A stretch of DNA of 64,000 bases from Pseudoalteromonas sp. '520P1 No. 423' (GCF_001269985.1 NZ_BBZB01000001.1:2542001-2606000); one strand, 5' to 3'; counted from the stretch's first letter, positions 27,494 to 38,189 are shown. The notes: generated by a model from the letters alone, not told the origin. Numbers and translations are program-made.

Positions 27494-28735
27494 CTAACTG
27501 CGTATTAAATTATCACCTTGACCAATCCATTTGTAAGTCGTTAGTGCATCTAAGCCCATAGGGCCCCTTGCATGTAATTTCTGTGTAGAAACCGCAACTT
27601 CAGCACCTAAACCAAATTGAGAGCCATCACTAAAACGTGTGCTTGCATTGACATAAACAGCCGCAGAATTAACAGCCATAACAAATAAGTCTGCATTTTT
27701 AATATTTTGAGTTAATATGCCGTCAGAGTGCGCTGTTGAATGTGCTCTAATATGTAAAATAGCGTCTTGTACGCTATCAACCACTTTTATACCTAAAGTA
27801 AGACTCAACCATTCAGTATCGTAACCATCAATCTCAATCGGAGCAATACGCTTATCAATAGTAATGCTTTCTGGGCACCCTTTTAAGAACACATCCTTTT
27901 TTCCAAGCCTAGCAATTAATTTAGGGATAAAAGTGTGTGCAACTTCTTTATGTACTAATAGTGTATCCAAAGCATTACATACACTTGGTCGTTGTATTTT
28001 GGCATTTTCAATAACAGCTAATGCTTTAGATTGATCGACATCAGAATCAACAAATAGATGACATATACCAATACCACCAGTGATCACTGGGATCGTGCTG
28101 TTTTCAGTACATACTTGTTGTAATTTTTGACCACCACGTGGAATGATCATATCGATGCACTTGTCCATTTTAAGTAGTTCAAGTATCAGCGCGCGATCGG
28201 GATCTTTAATTAATTGTACACAATTTTCATTAAAACCAACTGATACAAGTGCTTGTTTTATTATTTTTATTAAAGTGATATTTGAATTAAGCGTCTCTTT
28301 ACCACCACGTAAAATACATGCATTCCCTGTCTTTAAAGTAAGGCTTGCAATATCTATTGTCACATTGGGTCGCGCTTCATAAATAACACCAATTACACCT
28401 AAAGGTACCGTACGTTTTTTAAGAAATAATCCATTTTCAAGTTGTTTACCATCAAATTCAGCACCGACAGGGTCATCAAGGTTTATAACAGTGTCTATAT
28501 CAGCACAAATTGTATCTAAGCGCTCAGATGTTAGTAATAACCTATCTAATAAAGATTCATTTAAACCATTACTTCTACCTGCATTCATATCTAATTCATT
28601 TGAAGATAATATTGATTCTTTATTATCTAAAATATGATTTTTGATTGCTGTCAAAGCAGCATTTTTTTGAATAGTTGAAGCCTGTAATAAATCAAAACTT
28701 GCCAGTTTTGCCGCTTCAGCGATATGTGTTAACAT
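27494..28735 (-). CDS. proA: Gamma-glutamyl phosphate reductase ProA
   Basis: 413 residues with the aldehyde dehydrogenase-like fold. Seen: VIYEARPNVTIDIASLTLKTGN, IIPRGG, and the catalytic Cys in IQRPSVCNALDTLL, plus the C-terminal GPMGLDALTTYKW. It reduces gamma-glutamyl phosphate to the semialdehyde in proline synthesis. It starts 34 bp after proB in the same direction, forming proBA. Confidence 0.97.
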   Translation of the reverse strand: MLTHIAEAAKLASFDLLQASTIQKNAALTAIKNHILDNKESILSSNELDMNAGRSNGLNESLLDRLLLTSERLDTICADIDTVINLDDPVGAEFDGKQLENGLFLKKRTVPLGVIGVIYEARPNVTIDIASLTLKTGNACILRGGKETLNSNITLIKIIKQALVSVGFNENCVQLIKDPDRALILELLKMDKCIDMIIPRGGQKLQQVCTENSTIPVITGGIGICHLFVDSDVDQSKALAVIENAKIQRPSVCNALDTLLVHKEVAHTFIPKLIARLGKKDVFLKGCPESITIDKRIAPIEIDGYDTEWLSLTLGIKVVDSVQDAILHIRAHSTAHSDGILTQNIKNADLFVMAVNSAAVYVNASTRFSDGSQFGLGAEVAVSTQKLHARGPMGLDALTTYKWIGQGDNLIRS

Positions 28736-28769
28736 TTTTCATTCCCGTTGAGTGATTCTATTTAAAACT

Positions 28770-29879
28770 TTAAATTTCAATGACTACAAGGTCATCTCTA
28801 TGAATGATGGTTGTGCCGTTTATAAAACCCAGCTCATTTTTTATATCTTCTGAATGCAAGCCTTTTATTTTTTGAAGTTCAAGTGAATTATAGCTAGTGA
28901 TACCTTTGGCAATAGTTTTATCATTCAAATTTTTAATTTCAATTAAAGATGAAGAATTAAATTCACCTTTAATACTCAATACTCCTTTAGCTAATAGGCT
29001 TGATCCTTTGTTTAAAAGCGCATTTTGAGCACCATCATCAACAATTACACTACCTAATGTAGCAGGACCTGCTAAAATCCATTGTTTACGACCTTCAATA
29101 ATGTCGTCCATCACTTTAAAACGTGTGCCAACAGTTTTTTCATTCACTAAATCTGTAATAATATTAGGCTCTCTACCTTTGGCTATGATTACTTCAACAC
29201 CTGAGCGGGTAGCGATTTCTGCTGCTTGCAATTTAGTCGCCATGCCTCCAGTACCAACATCACTGCCACTGCCACCTGCAATTGATTTTAACTCGTTATC
29301 GATTTTACTAACTGTAGATATTAATTCTGCATCTTTATTTTTTCTTGGATCACATGAAAACAAGCCTGATTGATCTGTGAGTAAATACAGTTCGTCAGCT
29401 TTAGCTAAAATAGCTGTCAAGGCTGATAAGTTATCGTTATCACCCACTTTTATCTCTTCGATACATACAGCGTCATTTTCATTCACTATGGGTAAGATAT
29501 TATGATTTATAAGAGAGTTTAAAGTATGTTTAGCACGCAAATATCTTTCCCTATCTTCTAAATCTGCGCGAGTTAATAGCATTTGCCCTACGGGGATATT
29601 ATAAAGGTTAAATAAGGTTTGCCATGTTTGTATGAGGTTACTTTGCCCTACAGCTGCAAGCACGTCTTTATCATATTCTAAATCTGATTTGTGGTTTACT
29701 AGCTGTGATCTACCAGCGGCTATTGCGCCACTGGAAACTAATATTATTTTATGTCCTTGTTCCATCATTAAAGCGCACTGTCTTACCAGTTCTACCATAT
29801 GACGCGTATCTAGATGATAGCCATTGCCCGTTAAAACACTTGTTCCTAGTTTTACAACTATCGTTTTGTTATTTTTCAT
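28770..29879 (-). CDS. proB: Glutamate 5-kinase ProB
   Basis: 369 residues from MKNNKTIVVKLGTSVLTGNG, the family's length. The amino-acid-kinase domain shows VKLGTSVL, SSGAIAAGR, NENDAV, GDNDNLSALTA and GTGGMATKLQAA; the PUA domain follows at about 275-369. The frame is open 28 codons upstream, but those are not family sequence. First enzyme of proline synthesis, usually proline-inhibited; cotranscribed with proA. Confidence 0.97.
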   Translation of the reverse strand: MKNNKTIVVKLGTSVLTGNGYHLDTRHMVELVRQCALMMEQGHKIILVSSGAIAAGRSQLVNHKSDLEYDKDVLAAVGQSNLIQTWQTLFNLYNIPVGQMLLTRADLEDRERYLRAKHTLNSLINHNILPIVNENDAVCIEEIKVGDNDNLSALTAILAKADELYLLTDQSGLFSCDPRKNKDAELISTVSKIDNELKSIAGGSGSDVGTGGMATKLQAAEIATRSGVEVIIAKGREPNIITDLVNEKTVGTRFKVMDDIIEGRKQWILAGPATLGSVIVDDGAQNALLNKGSSLLAKGVLSIKGEFNSSSLIEIKNLNDKTIAKGITSYNSLELQKIKGLHSEDIKNELGFINGTTIIHRDDLVVIEI

Positions 29880-30063
29880 CTTAGAATATTTGTTAATGAC
29901 TTGGTCAAATACTATAACACTGTGTTGATAGGAAATAATATGAACATTTTTCAATTTGCTCAAATAAATATACTTTCATCGTTAAATTATGCAAGCTCAA
30001 GTAATTAATTGGATTTTTATTTGCATAAATATCTAAATAACGGATTTTTTATTCCTTCAGAAA

Positions 30064-30091
30064 CAAAAAACCGGAGAAATCTCCGGTCTTT
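30064..30091 (-). terminator. Rho-independent terminator of purEK
   Basis: CCGGAGA-AA-TCTCCGG stem with A and T tracts; on the minus strand the T tract follows the stem, 24 bp after the purK stop. Confidence 0.9.
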
Positions 30092-30114
30092 AAATAGAAT
30101 TTAATTTTGTAGTG

Positions 30115-31260
30115 TTAACTTCTTAATGAAGTTGCTGCTTTTAAAATTCCAGGATAGTCTTCTTCAGGTAATACTTTAGCTAATGATTCAAGTTTTTGAG
30201 CTAGTGCTTCATTGGTCGGAGCTGAAATATTAATATGACCCATCTTACGACCTGGTTTTTGACTTTTACCATACCAATGACTTAATAGATCAGGTGTATT
30301 TAATACTTGTGTTGGTATAGAGGATTGGCCTAAAACATTTATCATGGCTGAAGGGCGCAATAACTCTGCACTACCTAATGGCAATCCACATACTGCACGC
30401 ATATGATTTTCAAACTGACTAGAAGCACACCCTTGCTGTGTCCAATGTCCTGAATTATGTACACGAGGTGCAATTTCGTTAACAATTAGCGTGCCATCAA
30501 CATCGAAAAACTCTATCGCTAAAACACCAACATAATCCATTTTTGTTGCAAGTTTTTTAAAAGCTGATTCACCTTGCGACTGAATTTTTTCGCAAATCTC
30601 ACTGGCAATTGATAATGTTAATACACCATTGGTATGTTCATTTTCAGTTACCGGATAAATTGCCATATTACCTTGTTTGTCACGGGCACCAATAACCGAT
30701 ACTTCTCGACAAAATGGGATCATCTTTTCAGCAATAATTGTATGAGGTAAGCTGTCAGTACCTGTAGCAATAAAGTCAGCCATTTCAGACCAAATTTGTT
30801 CGATTTGATCATCTGATTTTAATCGCCACTGACCTTTACCATCATAACCAGCCTGGCAAGTTTTAATAACTAGAGGTTTACCTAGTAAAGCAACAGCTTC
30901 AATCAAATGTGACTTTTCTGTAATAAGTTTATAAGGTGCACAAGGCACATTAGATTCATCTAATAAAGCTTTTTCAATCGCACGATCGCCACCTGTTTTA
31001 ATCGCTTGTTTACCTGGGTAAAACTTACCGCTTTGGCAACATAGTTCTAAAACGTCATGAGGAATGTGTTCAAATTCAGCTGTGATCACGTCAACTTCAG
31101 CAATGCTTGCCTGTAAATCTTGAGCATATATCTCACCCGTTAAAGGATGAATAATATTTTTTGTACCTACATCATATGAAGTTATATTGAGATCCAGTGG
31201 TGCACCTGCCAAGCTCATCATTCTAGCTAATTGGCCTGATCCTAAAACCAGTATCTTCAT
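30115..31260 (-). CDS. purK: 5-(carboxyamino)imidazole ribonucleotide synthase PurK
   Basis: 381 residues of the ATP-grasp fold. N-terminal ILGSGQLARMM-type motif (LVLGSGQLARMMSLAG), TCQAGYDGKGQW for ATP binding, EKMIPFCREVSVIGARD, and NEIAPRVHNSGHWT. It makes N5-CAIR from AIR, bicarbonate and ATP. It begins one base after the purE stop, so the two are cotranscribed. Confidence 0.97.
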   Translation of the reverse strand: MKILVLGSGQLARMMSLAGAPLDLNITSYDVGTKNIIHPLTGEIYAQDLQASIAEVDVITAEFEHIPHDVLELCCQSGKFYPGKQAIKTGGDRAIEKALLDESNVPCAPYKLITEKSHLIEAVALLGKPLVIKTCQAGYDGKGQWRLKSDDQIEQIWSEMADFIATGTDSLPHTIIAEKMIPFCREVSVIGARDKQGNMAIYPVTENEHTNGVLTLSIASEICEKIQSQGESAFKKLATKMDYVGVLAIEFFDVDGTLIVNEIAPRVHNSGHWTQQGCASSQFENHMRAVCGLPLGSAELLRPSAMINVLGQSSIPTQVLNTPDLLSHWYGKSQKPGRKMGHINISAPTNEALAQKLESLAKVLPEEDYPGILKAATSLRS

Positions 31261-31261
31261 G

Positions 31262-31747
31262 CTATTCGCCTTGAGGATTTGGATTATCTAAAATAGTATC
31301 AGTTTGTTTTTTGCGGAAAGCTTCAATTTTCTCAAAGATTTCAGGATTTTGACAACCTAAAATTTGAGCAGCAAGCAAACCTGCATTTGCAGCACCAGGA
31401 TCACCTATCGCTAAAGTACCCACAGCAACACCTTTAGGCATTTGACAGATTGATAGTAGTGAATCGACACCATTTAACGCTTTAGATTTTACTGGAACAC
31501 CCAGTACTGGAAGACTTGTAAAAGCAGCAGCCATACCTGGTAAATGTGCAGCACCACCCGCACCCGCGATAATTACTTTAATACCACGTTCTGCAGCAGA
31601 GCTTGCATAATCACATAATAACTGAGGTGTACGGTGAGCAGACACAACTTTAGTTTCGTAAGCAATGCCAAAACTTTCTAACATATCCGCTGCATGTTGC
31701 ATTGTTGGCCAATCTGATTTTGACCCCATTATAATACCTACTGTCAT
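31262..31747 (-). CDS. purE: N5-CAIR mutase PurE
   Basis: 161 residues from [22 protein letters not shown] lies 8 bp upstream, so this ATG is preferred over an upstream TTG that would add eight residues. Family motifs [25 protein letters not shown] and [16 protein letters not shown] are all present. It converts N5-CAIR to CAIR. First gene of purEK. No PurR-type operator was seen in the 140 bp upstream. Confidence 0.97.
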   Translation of the reverse strand: MTVGIIMGSKSDWPTMQHAADMLESFGIAYETKVVSAHRTPQLLCDYASSAAERGIKVIIAGAGGAAHLPGMAAAFTSLPVLGVPVKSKALNGVDSLLSICQMPKGVAVGTLAIGDPGAANAGLLAAQILGCQNPEIFEKIEAFRKKQTDTILDNPNPQGE

Positions 31748-31774
31748 TCTATGCTCCTGAAAAATACTCAACCA

Positions 31775-31800
31775 TCAAATACCCAAAAATGAGTATTTGA
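31775..31800. repeat. Short inverted repeat upstream of purE
   Basis: TCAAATAC (31775-31782) and GTATTTGA (31793-31800), 10-nt loop, between ybiT and purE. It might weakly terminate ybiT or act in the purE 5' leader; neither is clear. Confidence 0.4.
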
Positions 31801-31885
31801 TATAACTTTTATTTAAATTATGGTTCTATTTTAGTACTACATTGTGATGTTCAGCGTGCAAATATTATTTACACTATTTGACTTA

Positions 31886-33478
31886 TTAGCCTTCAAGGCC
31901 TTGTGAAGCTAAGTACTCTTCATAGTTGCCTCTGAAGTCAATAATCTTTCCGTCTTTGATTTCCCAAATACGCGTTGCAAGTGATGATACAAATATTCTG
32001 TCATGACTTACAAAAAATAATGTGCCTTCATATTTTTCAAGTGCAGTGTTTAAAGACTCAATAGATTCCATATCCATGTGGTTTGTTGGCTCATCCATCA
32101 GTAATATATTGTGTTTATGCATCATTAGCTTACCAAACAACATACGACCTTGTTCACCACCAGATATGACATTTACTGACTTTGAAATATCATTTTGAGA
32201 GAATAATAAACGACCTAAGTAACCTCGAACAACTTGTTCATCGTCACCTTCTTGTTGCCATTGTTCCATCCACTGAAATAAGTTTTGGTCTTTTTCAAAA
32301 TCTTCTGCATGATCTTGTGCGTAATAGCCAATATTGGCATTTTCAGACCATTTAAATCCACCAGCAGTCGGTGCTTTTTTACTTGCAAGTGTATTTAATA
32401 ATGTTGTTTTACCAGCCCCATTCTCACCGATAATTGCAATACGTTCACCCACTTCTACTAGTCCATCAAGTCCTGAGAATAATTGTTGATCATACCCTTG
32501 TGCTAGATTATCAAGCTCTAACGCATTTCTAAATAAAGGTTTTTCTTGCTCGAAACGTAAGAAAGGATTTTGACGACTTGACGCTTTAACTTCTGCTAAT
32601 TCAATTTTATCTAGCTGTTTAGCACGAGATGTTGCTTGTTTAGCTTTTGAAGCATTTGCAGAAAAGCGTGCTACGAATTGCTGTAAATCAGCAATTTGTG
32701 TTTTCTTTTTAGCGTTATCAGCTAATAATTGCTCACGTGCTTGGTTAGCTGCAAACATGTACTCATCGTAGTTACCAGGGAATAAACGTAACTCACCGTA
32801 ATCTATATCAGCCATATGTGTACAAACAGAGTTTAGGAAATGGCGATCATGCGAGATGATAATCATAGTACAGTTACGTTGTTTTAAAACTTCTTCTAAC
32901 CAACTGATAGAGTGGATATCTAAGTTATTTGTTGGCTCATCCAATAACATAATATCAGGATCAGAGAACAGAACTTGTGTTAATAGCACTCGAAGTTTAC
33001 GACCAGGAGCTACTTCAGACATTAAGCCGTAATGCATTGATTCAGGAATACCAACACCAGATAATAATTCAGCAGCTTTTGATTCTGCAGAATAGCCATC
33101 CATTTCAGCAAATTCAGTTTCAAGGTCGGCTACTTTCATACCATCTTCTTCACTCATTTCTGGTAAAGAATAGATACGATCACGCTCTTGTTTTATTTCC
33201 CAAAGCTCTTTGTGACCCATGATCACAGTATCAATTACACTATATTCTTCATAAGCGAATTGATCCTGATTTAGTTTTGCAACTCTTTCATTAGGATCTG
33301 TGCTTACATTGCCTGATGATGGCTCTAATTCACCACTTAAAATTTTCATGAATGTAGATTTACCACAGCCATTAGCACCAATTAAACCATAGCGGTTACC
33401 TTCGCCAAATTTAACTGATATATTTTCAAACAAAGGCTTAGCGCCAAATTGCATGGTGATGTTATTAGCTTGAATCAC
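31886..33478 (-). CDS. ybiT: ABC-F ATPase, YbiT type
   Basis: 530 residues with two ABC cassettes. Cassette 1 has GANGCGKST and [11 protein letters not shown], but its signature is replaced by [16 protein letters not shown], as is characteristic of YbiT. Cassette 2 has [22 protein letters not shown] and [11 protein letters not shown]. An arm-like linker with many Ala/Lys/Gln lies between. There is no C-terminal coiled coil, which separates it from Uup. ABC-F proteins act on translating ribosomes. Monocistronic. Confidence 0.93.
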   Translation of the reverse strand: MIQANNITMQFGAKPLFENISVKFGEGNRYGLIGANGCGKSTFMKILSGELEPSSGNVSTDPNERVAKLNQDQFAYEEYSVIDTVIMGHKELWEIKQERDRIYSLPEMSEEDGMKVADLETEFAEMDGYSAESKAAELLSGVGIPESMHYGLMSEVAPGRKLRVLLTQVLFSDPDIMLLDEPTNNLDIHSISWLEEVLKQRNCTMIIISHDRHFLNSVCTHMADIDYGELRLFPGNYDEYMFAANQAREQLLADNAKKKTQIADLQQFVARFSANASKAKQATSRAKQLDKIELAEVKASSRQNPFLRFEQEKPLFRNALELDNLAQGYDQQLFSGLDGLVEVGERIAIIGENGAGKTTLLNTLASKKAPTAGGFKWSENANIGYYAQDHAEDFEKDQNLFQWMEQWQQEGDDEQVVRGYLGRLLFSQNDISKSVNVISGGEQGRMLFGKLMMHKHNILLMDEPTNHMDMESIESLNTALEKYEGTLFFVSHDRIFVSSLATRIWEIKDGKIIDFRGNYEEYLASQGLEG

Positions 33479-33716
33479 ATGAAGTCCTATTTATTTATTA
33501 ATGATTATTTAAGTATTAAAGATACTCAAAATAATTTGCGGCATATTATAGCGCAGCTACTCATTAAATCACAGACTCAGATTATAAGGATGTGAAATTA
33601 AGTATTAGTTTTTTAATCAGCATTTGATAGCTGGTTATTTATGTTTTTTAAATTTCTATGTTCATCATTCCAGATAGTATTCAATTTAAGCTAATAAAAT
33701 GATTAGCTTAAATATT

Positions 33717-33890
33717 TTATTTATCAGTTTTATTAATAGTTATTTCAATAGTTTTGGCATTTTCTGCGAACCATTTCTGAACATAAATGCTACCTATGAC
33801 TTCAGCTTTGCCTGGTTCTGGCACTTCTTTGTAACGAATACTGTGTTTATTTTCTTTTTCAAATTCCATTTCAACTATAGTTTGCGTCAT
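33717..33890 (-). CDS. Small conserved-looking protein, 57 aa
   Basis: The frame on the minus strand gives MTQTIVEMEFEKENKHSIRY with a following KEVPEPGKAEVIGSIYVQKW and a Lys/Thr-rich end. The amphipathic beta pattern and GSIYVQKW ending resemble small single-domain proteins of unknown function found in several bacteria. ATG with AGAG 10 bp upstream. The plus-strand frame over the same bases is Phe-rich and is a shadow. It stands alone between ybiT and ilvE; function unknown. Confidence 0.7.
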   Translation of the reverse strand: MTQTIVEMEFEKENKHSIRYKEVPEPGKAEVIGSIYVQKWFAENAKTIEITINKTDK

Positions 33891-34036
33891 TTTTAAAATC
33901 TCTGTATTTTTTATGCTTTAATATAAAGATAATTAAATAAACTATTTTATATTACTCAAGTATTGCTTTTATTTGACAACATCTTCATTATGCTTGCAAT
34001 AATTTTTAGAACCGTGCAGATAATAAGTAGTAGATA

Positions 34037-35128
34037 ATGAATATTGATTACCAATTAAAAAGTGCAGAAACACGTCGTACAGAGCAATTTAAGCCTGAAG
34101 AAGATATTGGTTTTGGCAAACTAAGAACTGACCATATGTTTTTAATGGATTATAAAGATGGTCAATGGGTTGAGCCACGTGTTGTTCCTTACGGCCCGCT
34201 TACAATGCCTCCAGGCGCTATGGCATTACATTACGGTCAATCAATTTTTGAAGGTGCTAAAGCATATAAACATGCAGATGGTGAAATACATACATTTAGA
34301 TTAGATATGAATGCAGCTCGTATGAATCATTCAGGTTCTGTTGTTTGTATGCCGTCTATTGATGAACAAATGCAAATCGATGCTATACACGCACTCATTG
34401 ATGTCGATCGCCTTTGGTTCCCTGAACAAGCTGGCGCATGTTTATATGTTCGTCCATTTGTTTTTGCTACTGAAGATCATATCTCTGTAAGAAGTTCTAA
34501 AAATTACACTTTTTGTGTATTACTAAGCCCAAGTGGCGCTTATTACAAAGATGGTAACAATAAAGCAATTCGTTTATTAGTAAGCGAACAATACCATCGC
34601 GCAGTATCAGGTGGCACAGGTTCTGCCAAAGCATCTGGTAATTACTGCGCATCATTAAAAGCATCTGAAACCGCACAAACTTATGGTGCTTCTCAAGTAT
34701 TATATTTAGATTCAACTAATCAATATATCGAAGAAGCAGGAGCTATGAATCATTACCATGTCCGTAAAGATGGCACGGTTATTATTCCTGAATTTACAGA
34801 TACAATTTTAAAATCAATCACTTCTCAGTCAATTTTAAGTTTAAGTGAGCAGCTTGGTTTTGAAGTAAAACAAGAAACTATCAAAATTCAAGACTTTATC
34901 GCCGATGTAAAATCTGGTGATATTATTGAAGCAGGTGGTTTTGGTACTGCAGCGGTTGTATCTCCTGTTGGCTCTTATATCTTTGAAAACAATGACGTGA
35001 TCACTGTTGGTGATGGCAATGTAGGTAAATATACTTTAGCTATGTATACATTGTTAACTGATATTCAAATGGGTCGCCAACAAGGGCCTGATGGATGGGT
35101 AAATCTAGTTGAGCGTAAAGCGCCTTAA
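34037..35128 (+). CDS. ilvE: Branched-chain amino acid aminotransferase IlvE (type II)
   Basis: 363 residues, fold-type IV PLP enzyme of the longer, eukaryote-like BCAT class. Seen: HYGQSIFEGAKAYKH, YVRPFVFATE, SGGTGSAKASGNYCASL with the PLP lysine, and ETIKIQDF plus EAGGFGTAAVVSPV. It makes Val, Leu and Ile from 2-oxo acids with glutamate. Monocistronic; no leader peptide or attenuator was seen in the 140 bp upstream. Confidence 0.95.
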   Translation: MNIDYQLKSAETRRTEQFKPEEDIGFGKLRTDHMFLMDYKDGQWVEPRVVPYGPLTMPPGAMALHYGQSIFEGAKAYKHADGEIHTFRLDMNAARMNHSGSVVCMPSIDEQMQIDAIHALIDVDRLWFPEQAGACLYVRPFVFATEDHISVRSSKNYTFCVLLSPSGAYYKDGNNKAIRLLVSEQYHRAVSGGTGSAKASGNYCASLKASETAQTYGASQVLYLDSTNQYIEEAGAMNHYHVRKDGTVIIPEFTDTILKSITSQSILSLSEQLGFEVKQETIKIQDFIADVKSGDIIEAGGFGTAAVVSPVGSYIFENNDVITVGDGNVGKYTLAMYTLLTDIQMGRQQGPDGWVNLVERKAP

Positions 35129-35140
35129 ACTCAGCTGTTA

Positions 35141-35168
35141 AAGTGGTATAAAAGTTAATTTATACCAC
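35141..35168 (+). terminator. Stem-loop after ilvE
   Basis: Perfect 11-bp stem AGTGGTATAAA / TTTATACCACT with a 6-nt loop, 13 bp past the stop. It lacks a T tract, so termination may be partial. Confidence 0.5.
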
Positions 35169-35295
35169 TGACTGTTAAAACCGCCATATAAAACCTTACA
35201 TCACTTTCATTTACCGCCTATCATAATTTTTAGCTAATTTTTTTGTACTTCACTACAATTCGCTCAAATAAAAAATGATAACCCCGGACAGTATT

Positions 35296-38181
35296 ATGAA
35301 ATTCAACTCCATTGTTAAAGCATTCTCTTTAAGCACCCTTGCATTATACTCTCTTAATAGCCAAGCAGTATCTGTCGATAAATCATCACAATGGCAAACT
35401 TTCGAAACTGAAAACTTCAGAGTTCATTTCACACCTGAATATAGAGATTGGGCACTATCTAGTGCCAGAGAAATGGAAAATGTACGTTTGCTTATCCAAA
35501 AGCAACAAAATCGCGTTTTAGACGAAAAAGTTGATGCCTATATTGTTGATCCACTTAATGCTTCAAATGGATTTGCAGTTCCACTTAGCAGTAAACCCTA
35601 TATGGCTTTATTTGCAACTCCGCCACAATCAGATAGCGTTATTTCAAACTCTAGTAGTTGGCAACAATTATTAGTTTTACATGAATACGTGCATTTAGTT
35701 CACTTAGCACAAAAAAATCGAAGTGAATGGCGAAACCAATTAGCGCAAGTATGGGATCTATATGATGCATCTATCATCAAAGCTGATCGATGGGTTGCTG
35801 AGGGCTATGCGACTTTACAAGAATCAAAACTAACAGGTCGTGGTCGGTTATATCATGATGGTGTAGAAGCTATAATTCAACAATTTTCCCGTGAAGGTGC
35901 CTTACCTACATATAGCCAATTGAGTAAAATGGACAAGCGTTATATGTCAGGTTCTATGGCATATTTAGTTGGTGTACGTTATTTAAAATGGCTTGAAGAA
36001 AATTATGGAGAAGATACTTTAGATGCTGTTTGGTCACGTTGGAAAGCAGTTAAGCAACGTAGTTTTAATCAATCATTTGAGGGTGTATTCCAAGATTCAG
36101 CCCAAACCTTGTATAAAAGATTTGTAGCGGAATATACATTCAAAGCCATGAGTAAAGAAGCGCAGTATGCAGATTCAAATTCTGAACTTTGGTTAGATTT
36201 AACAGGTCAAGTATCTGAACCAGCTTTAAGTCCAAATGGCAATTTACTTGCCGTTGTAGAAACACAAAGAAAAGAAGACCACAAAGAAGTTATTTTAAAC
36301 ATATATACAACACAAGATAATATTAAGGCTGCGGAAAAGTTTGATAAAAGATCGAAAGAAATCCTTAAAGACGATCCTCAAGATATTATAGGCAAGACAC
36401 CTAAAGTATTTAAAAGAGAAATCAAATTCACTTTAAATCAAACTAATTACCAATCTATAAGAAACCCTCGATGGTTAAATGACGATACCATTATCTTTGG
36501 TGCATCTACCAAAGGCAGCGATTCACAATTACACCAAGATTTATTCAGTTGGAACTTAAATACAGGTAAAACAAAACAAATAACCCAAGCAGCTAATCTT
36601 CGTCGATTCGATATTACTGATGATGTCATTATCGCAGAACAATCTCGTTTTGGTAAATCACAACTGGTTAAATTTGATTTTAACGGCAATAAGATATCAG
36701 ATTTAAATAAAGCATCTACCTCGAACATTTATGATTTTCCACGATTAAACTCTGATGCAAGTCAACTTGCTTATTTAACAACAGGTTTAAATAACAAATG
36801 GCAATTAAAAGTAAAGGATTTAAACTCAAGCTCTCACTCAGACTTTGTAATACCAGTGCCTACTAATTACCAGTTCTTGTCCTATCCTGAATGGTCTAAA
36901 GATAGTAATTCGCTTTATTATGTTGCGGGTACGCAAGGTGAAGTGAAAATGTATCAATATAATTTTGAAACGGATTCTCTGTCAGCCATGACTTCTGGTG
37001 AACACCCAGTTTCTTGGCCTATCGCACAGAATGATGATTCATTATTACATTTATCAATTAATTCTAAAGGTCCTGATATATATCAATTAGCGTTAAAACA
37101 ACAAGATTTTGTACAAGTTACCGATATAATAAAACATAACAATATTGATATTATGGCCATCGATAATAGCCCAATTAAACTAAGCCCTGCTCAAATGACT
37201 GTTGATGAATCCATAGGTCAGCAACGTGACTATGGTATAGGTCCACAGGAAGGCACACTGAGTATTGGAGAAAGCTTCTACTCTGCTTCTACAAACTTAA
37301 TTGAATTAGGTTACAAAAGTGGCGATGTGTTAAGTCGTTTTGATTGGCAAGTGAATGTGAGCTCAGATTTAAATAAAAATATTTTATCAGGCGCCAGTGC
37401 AAATGTACGCTGGCAAGGTTGGCCAATAAAACTGTTCGCCCACGCTTATCAATATGATTTAAAAGTTGACGAACAAAAACATGCTGTTACAAATGCCCCT
37501 ACAGATATTTCAGACACAGGTTTATTACTTGAAGCATCTTATCCATTTAGAACAAATACTTTATCTATCAATACAATTGCGCAAATACGTTTTGCAGATA
37601 CACAAACTAATGACATAAGTGCTAATCACCATTATCAGTCTTTTGGTTTTGAACAATCTTGGTATTTTGATAAACAAGTATGGGGTGTAAGTCAAAAATC
37701 AAAATTAAATTATATATCTGGCGAATTAGAGGATATGAATTATGATGGCTATAATGCCATGTTCTCATTAGCTGGCCATGTTAAGCGTTTTGGATTAGGC
37801 GCAGAAGTTCAAGCTATCAAGCGAAGTGATGAGGCTAGTAATATAATAAATATAGGTGGATTTGGTTCAACTTTAATGCAGCCAAAAGCACATCAAAATA
37901 CGGTTTTCGCACCTGAAATGCCATTTTACTCTGCAACAACAAATGACTATGTAAAATATGAGGTGTTCTCACCATTTGAAGCTGGCAGATTATTTTACAC
38001 CAGACACACAATGAAAGATCAAGACAATATAGATGTTTATGGTATTAAAGGTGAATTTACCAATGATTTTGGTTTTACCGGTATTTCAAATTTATCTATC
38101 AATTTAGGCCTAGCGCAAGTCAATCCAGAAAACAGTAAATCTGATTTAAAAACATGGTTAGGTTTATGGCATAAATGGTAA
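35296..38181 (+). CDS. Exported peptidase MA-like/beta-propeller/outer-membrane barrel protein
   Basis: 961 residues from MKFNSIVKAFSLSTLALYSL, a signal peptide ending near NSQA. The N-terminal third is a zinc peptidase-like domain with HEYVHLVHLA (HExxH) and AEGYATLQES, the second motif of peptidase MA-type gluzincins. The centre (about 300-640) has WD40/TolB-like blades such as EPALSPNGNLLAVVE and YPEWSKDSNSLYYVAG. The C-terminal 300 residues alternate aromatic and polar residues like a membrane barrel, ending in LGLWHKW. Probably an outer-membrane protease; substrate unknown. The architecture recurs in Alteromonadales as far as I recall. Confidence 0.8.
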   Translation: MKFNSIVKAFSLSTLALYSLNSQAVSVDKSSQWQTFETENFRVHFTPEYRDWALSSAREMENVRLLIQKQQNRVLDEKVDAYIVDPLNASNGFAVPLSSKPYMALFATPPQSDSVISNSSSWQQLLVLHEYVHLVHLAQKNRSEWRNQLAQVWDLYDASIIKADRWVAEGYATLQESKLTGRGRLYHDGVEAIIQQFSREGALPTYSQLSKMDKRYMSGSMAYLVGVRYLKWLEENYGEDTLDAVWSRWKAVKQRSFNQSFEGVFQDSAQTLYKRFVAEYTFKAMSKEAQYADSNSELWLDLTGQVSEPALSPNGNLLAVVETQRKEDHKEVILNIYTTQDNIKAAEKFDKRSKEILKDDPQDIIGKTPKVFKREIKFTLNQTNYQSIRNPRWLNDDTIIFGASTKGSDSQLHQDLFSWNLNTGKTKQITQAANLRRFDITDDVIIAEQSRFGKSQLVKFDFNGNKISDLNKASTSNIYDFPRLNSDASQLAYLTTGLNNKWQLKVKDLNSSSHSDFVIPVPTNYQFLSYPEWSKDSNSLYYVAGTQGEVKMYQYNFETDSLSAMTSGEHPVSWPIAQNDDSLLHLSINSKGPDIYQLALKQQDFVQVTDIIKHNNIDIMAIDNSPIKLSPAQMTVDESIGQQRDYGIGPQEGTLSIGESFYSASTNLIELGYKSGDVLSRFDWQVNVSSDLNKNILSGASANVRWQGWPIKLFAHAYQYDLKVDEQKHAVTNAPTDISDTGLLLEASYPFRTNTLSINTIAQIRFADTQTNDISANHHYQSFGFEQSWYFDKQVWGVSQKSKLNYISGELEDMNYDGYNAMFSLAGHVKRFGLGAEVQAIKRSDEASNIINIGGFGSTLMQPKAHQNTVFAPEMPFYSATTNDYVKYEVFSPFEAGRLFYTRHTMKDQDNIDVYGIKGEFTNDFGFTGISNLSINLGLAQVNPENSKSDLKTWLGLWHKW

Positions 38182-38189
38182 GATAGAAT

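Noticed and set aside
29880..29963. N-terminal extension of ProB by 28 residues
   Set aside because: The extra residues are not family sequence; the family start MKNNKTIVVKLGTSV fits the ATG at 29879.
31772..31885. Possible PurR operator before purEK
   Set aside because: No ACGCAAACGTTTGCGT-like sequence is present.
33699..33896. Plus-strand ORF of 65 residues
   Set aside because: Phe-rich shadow of the 57-aa minus-strand gene.
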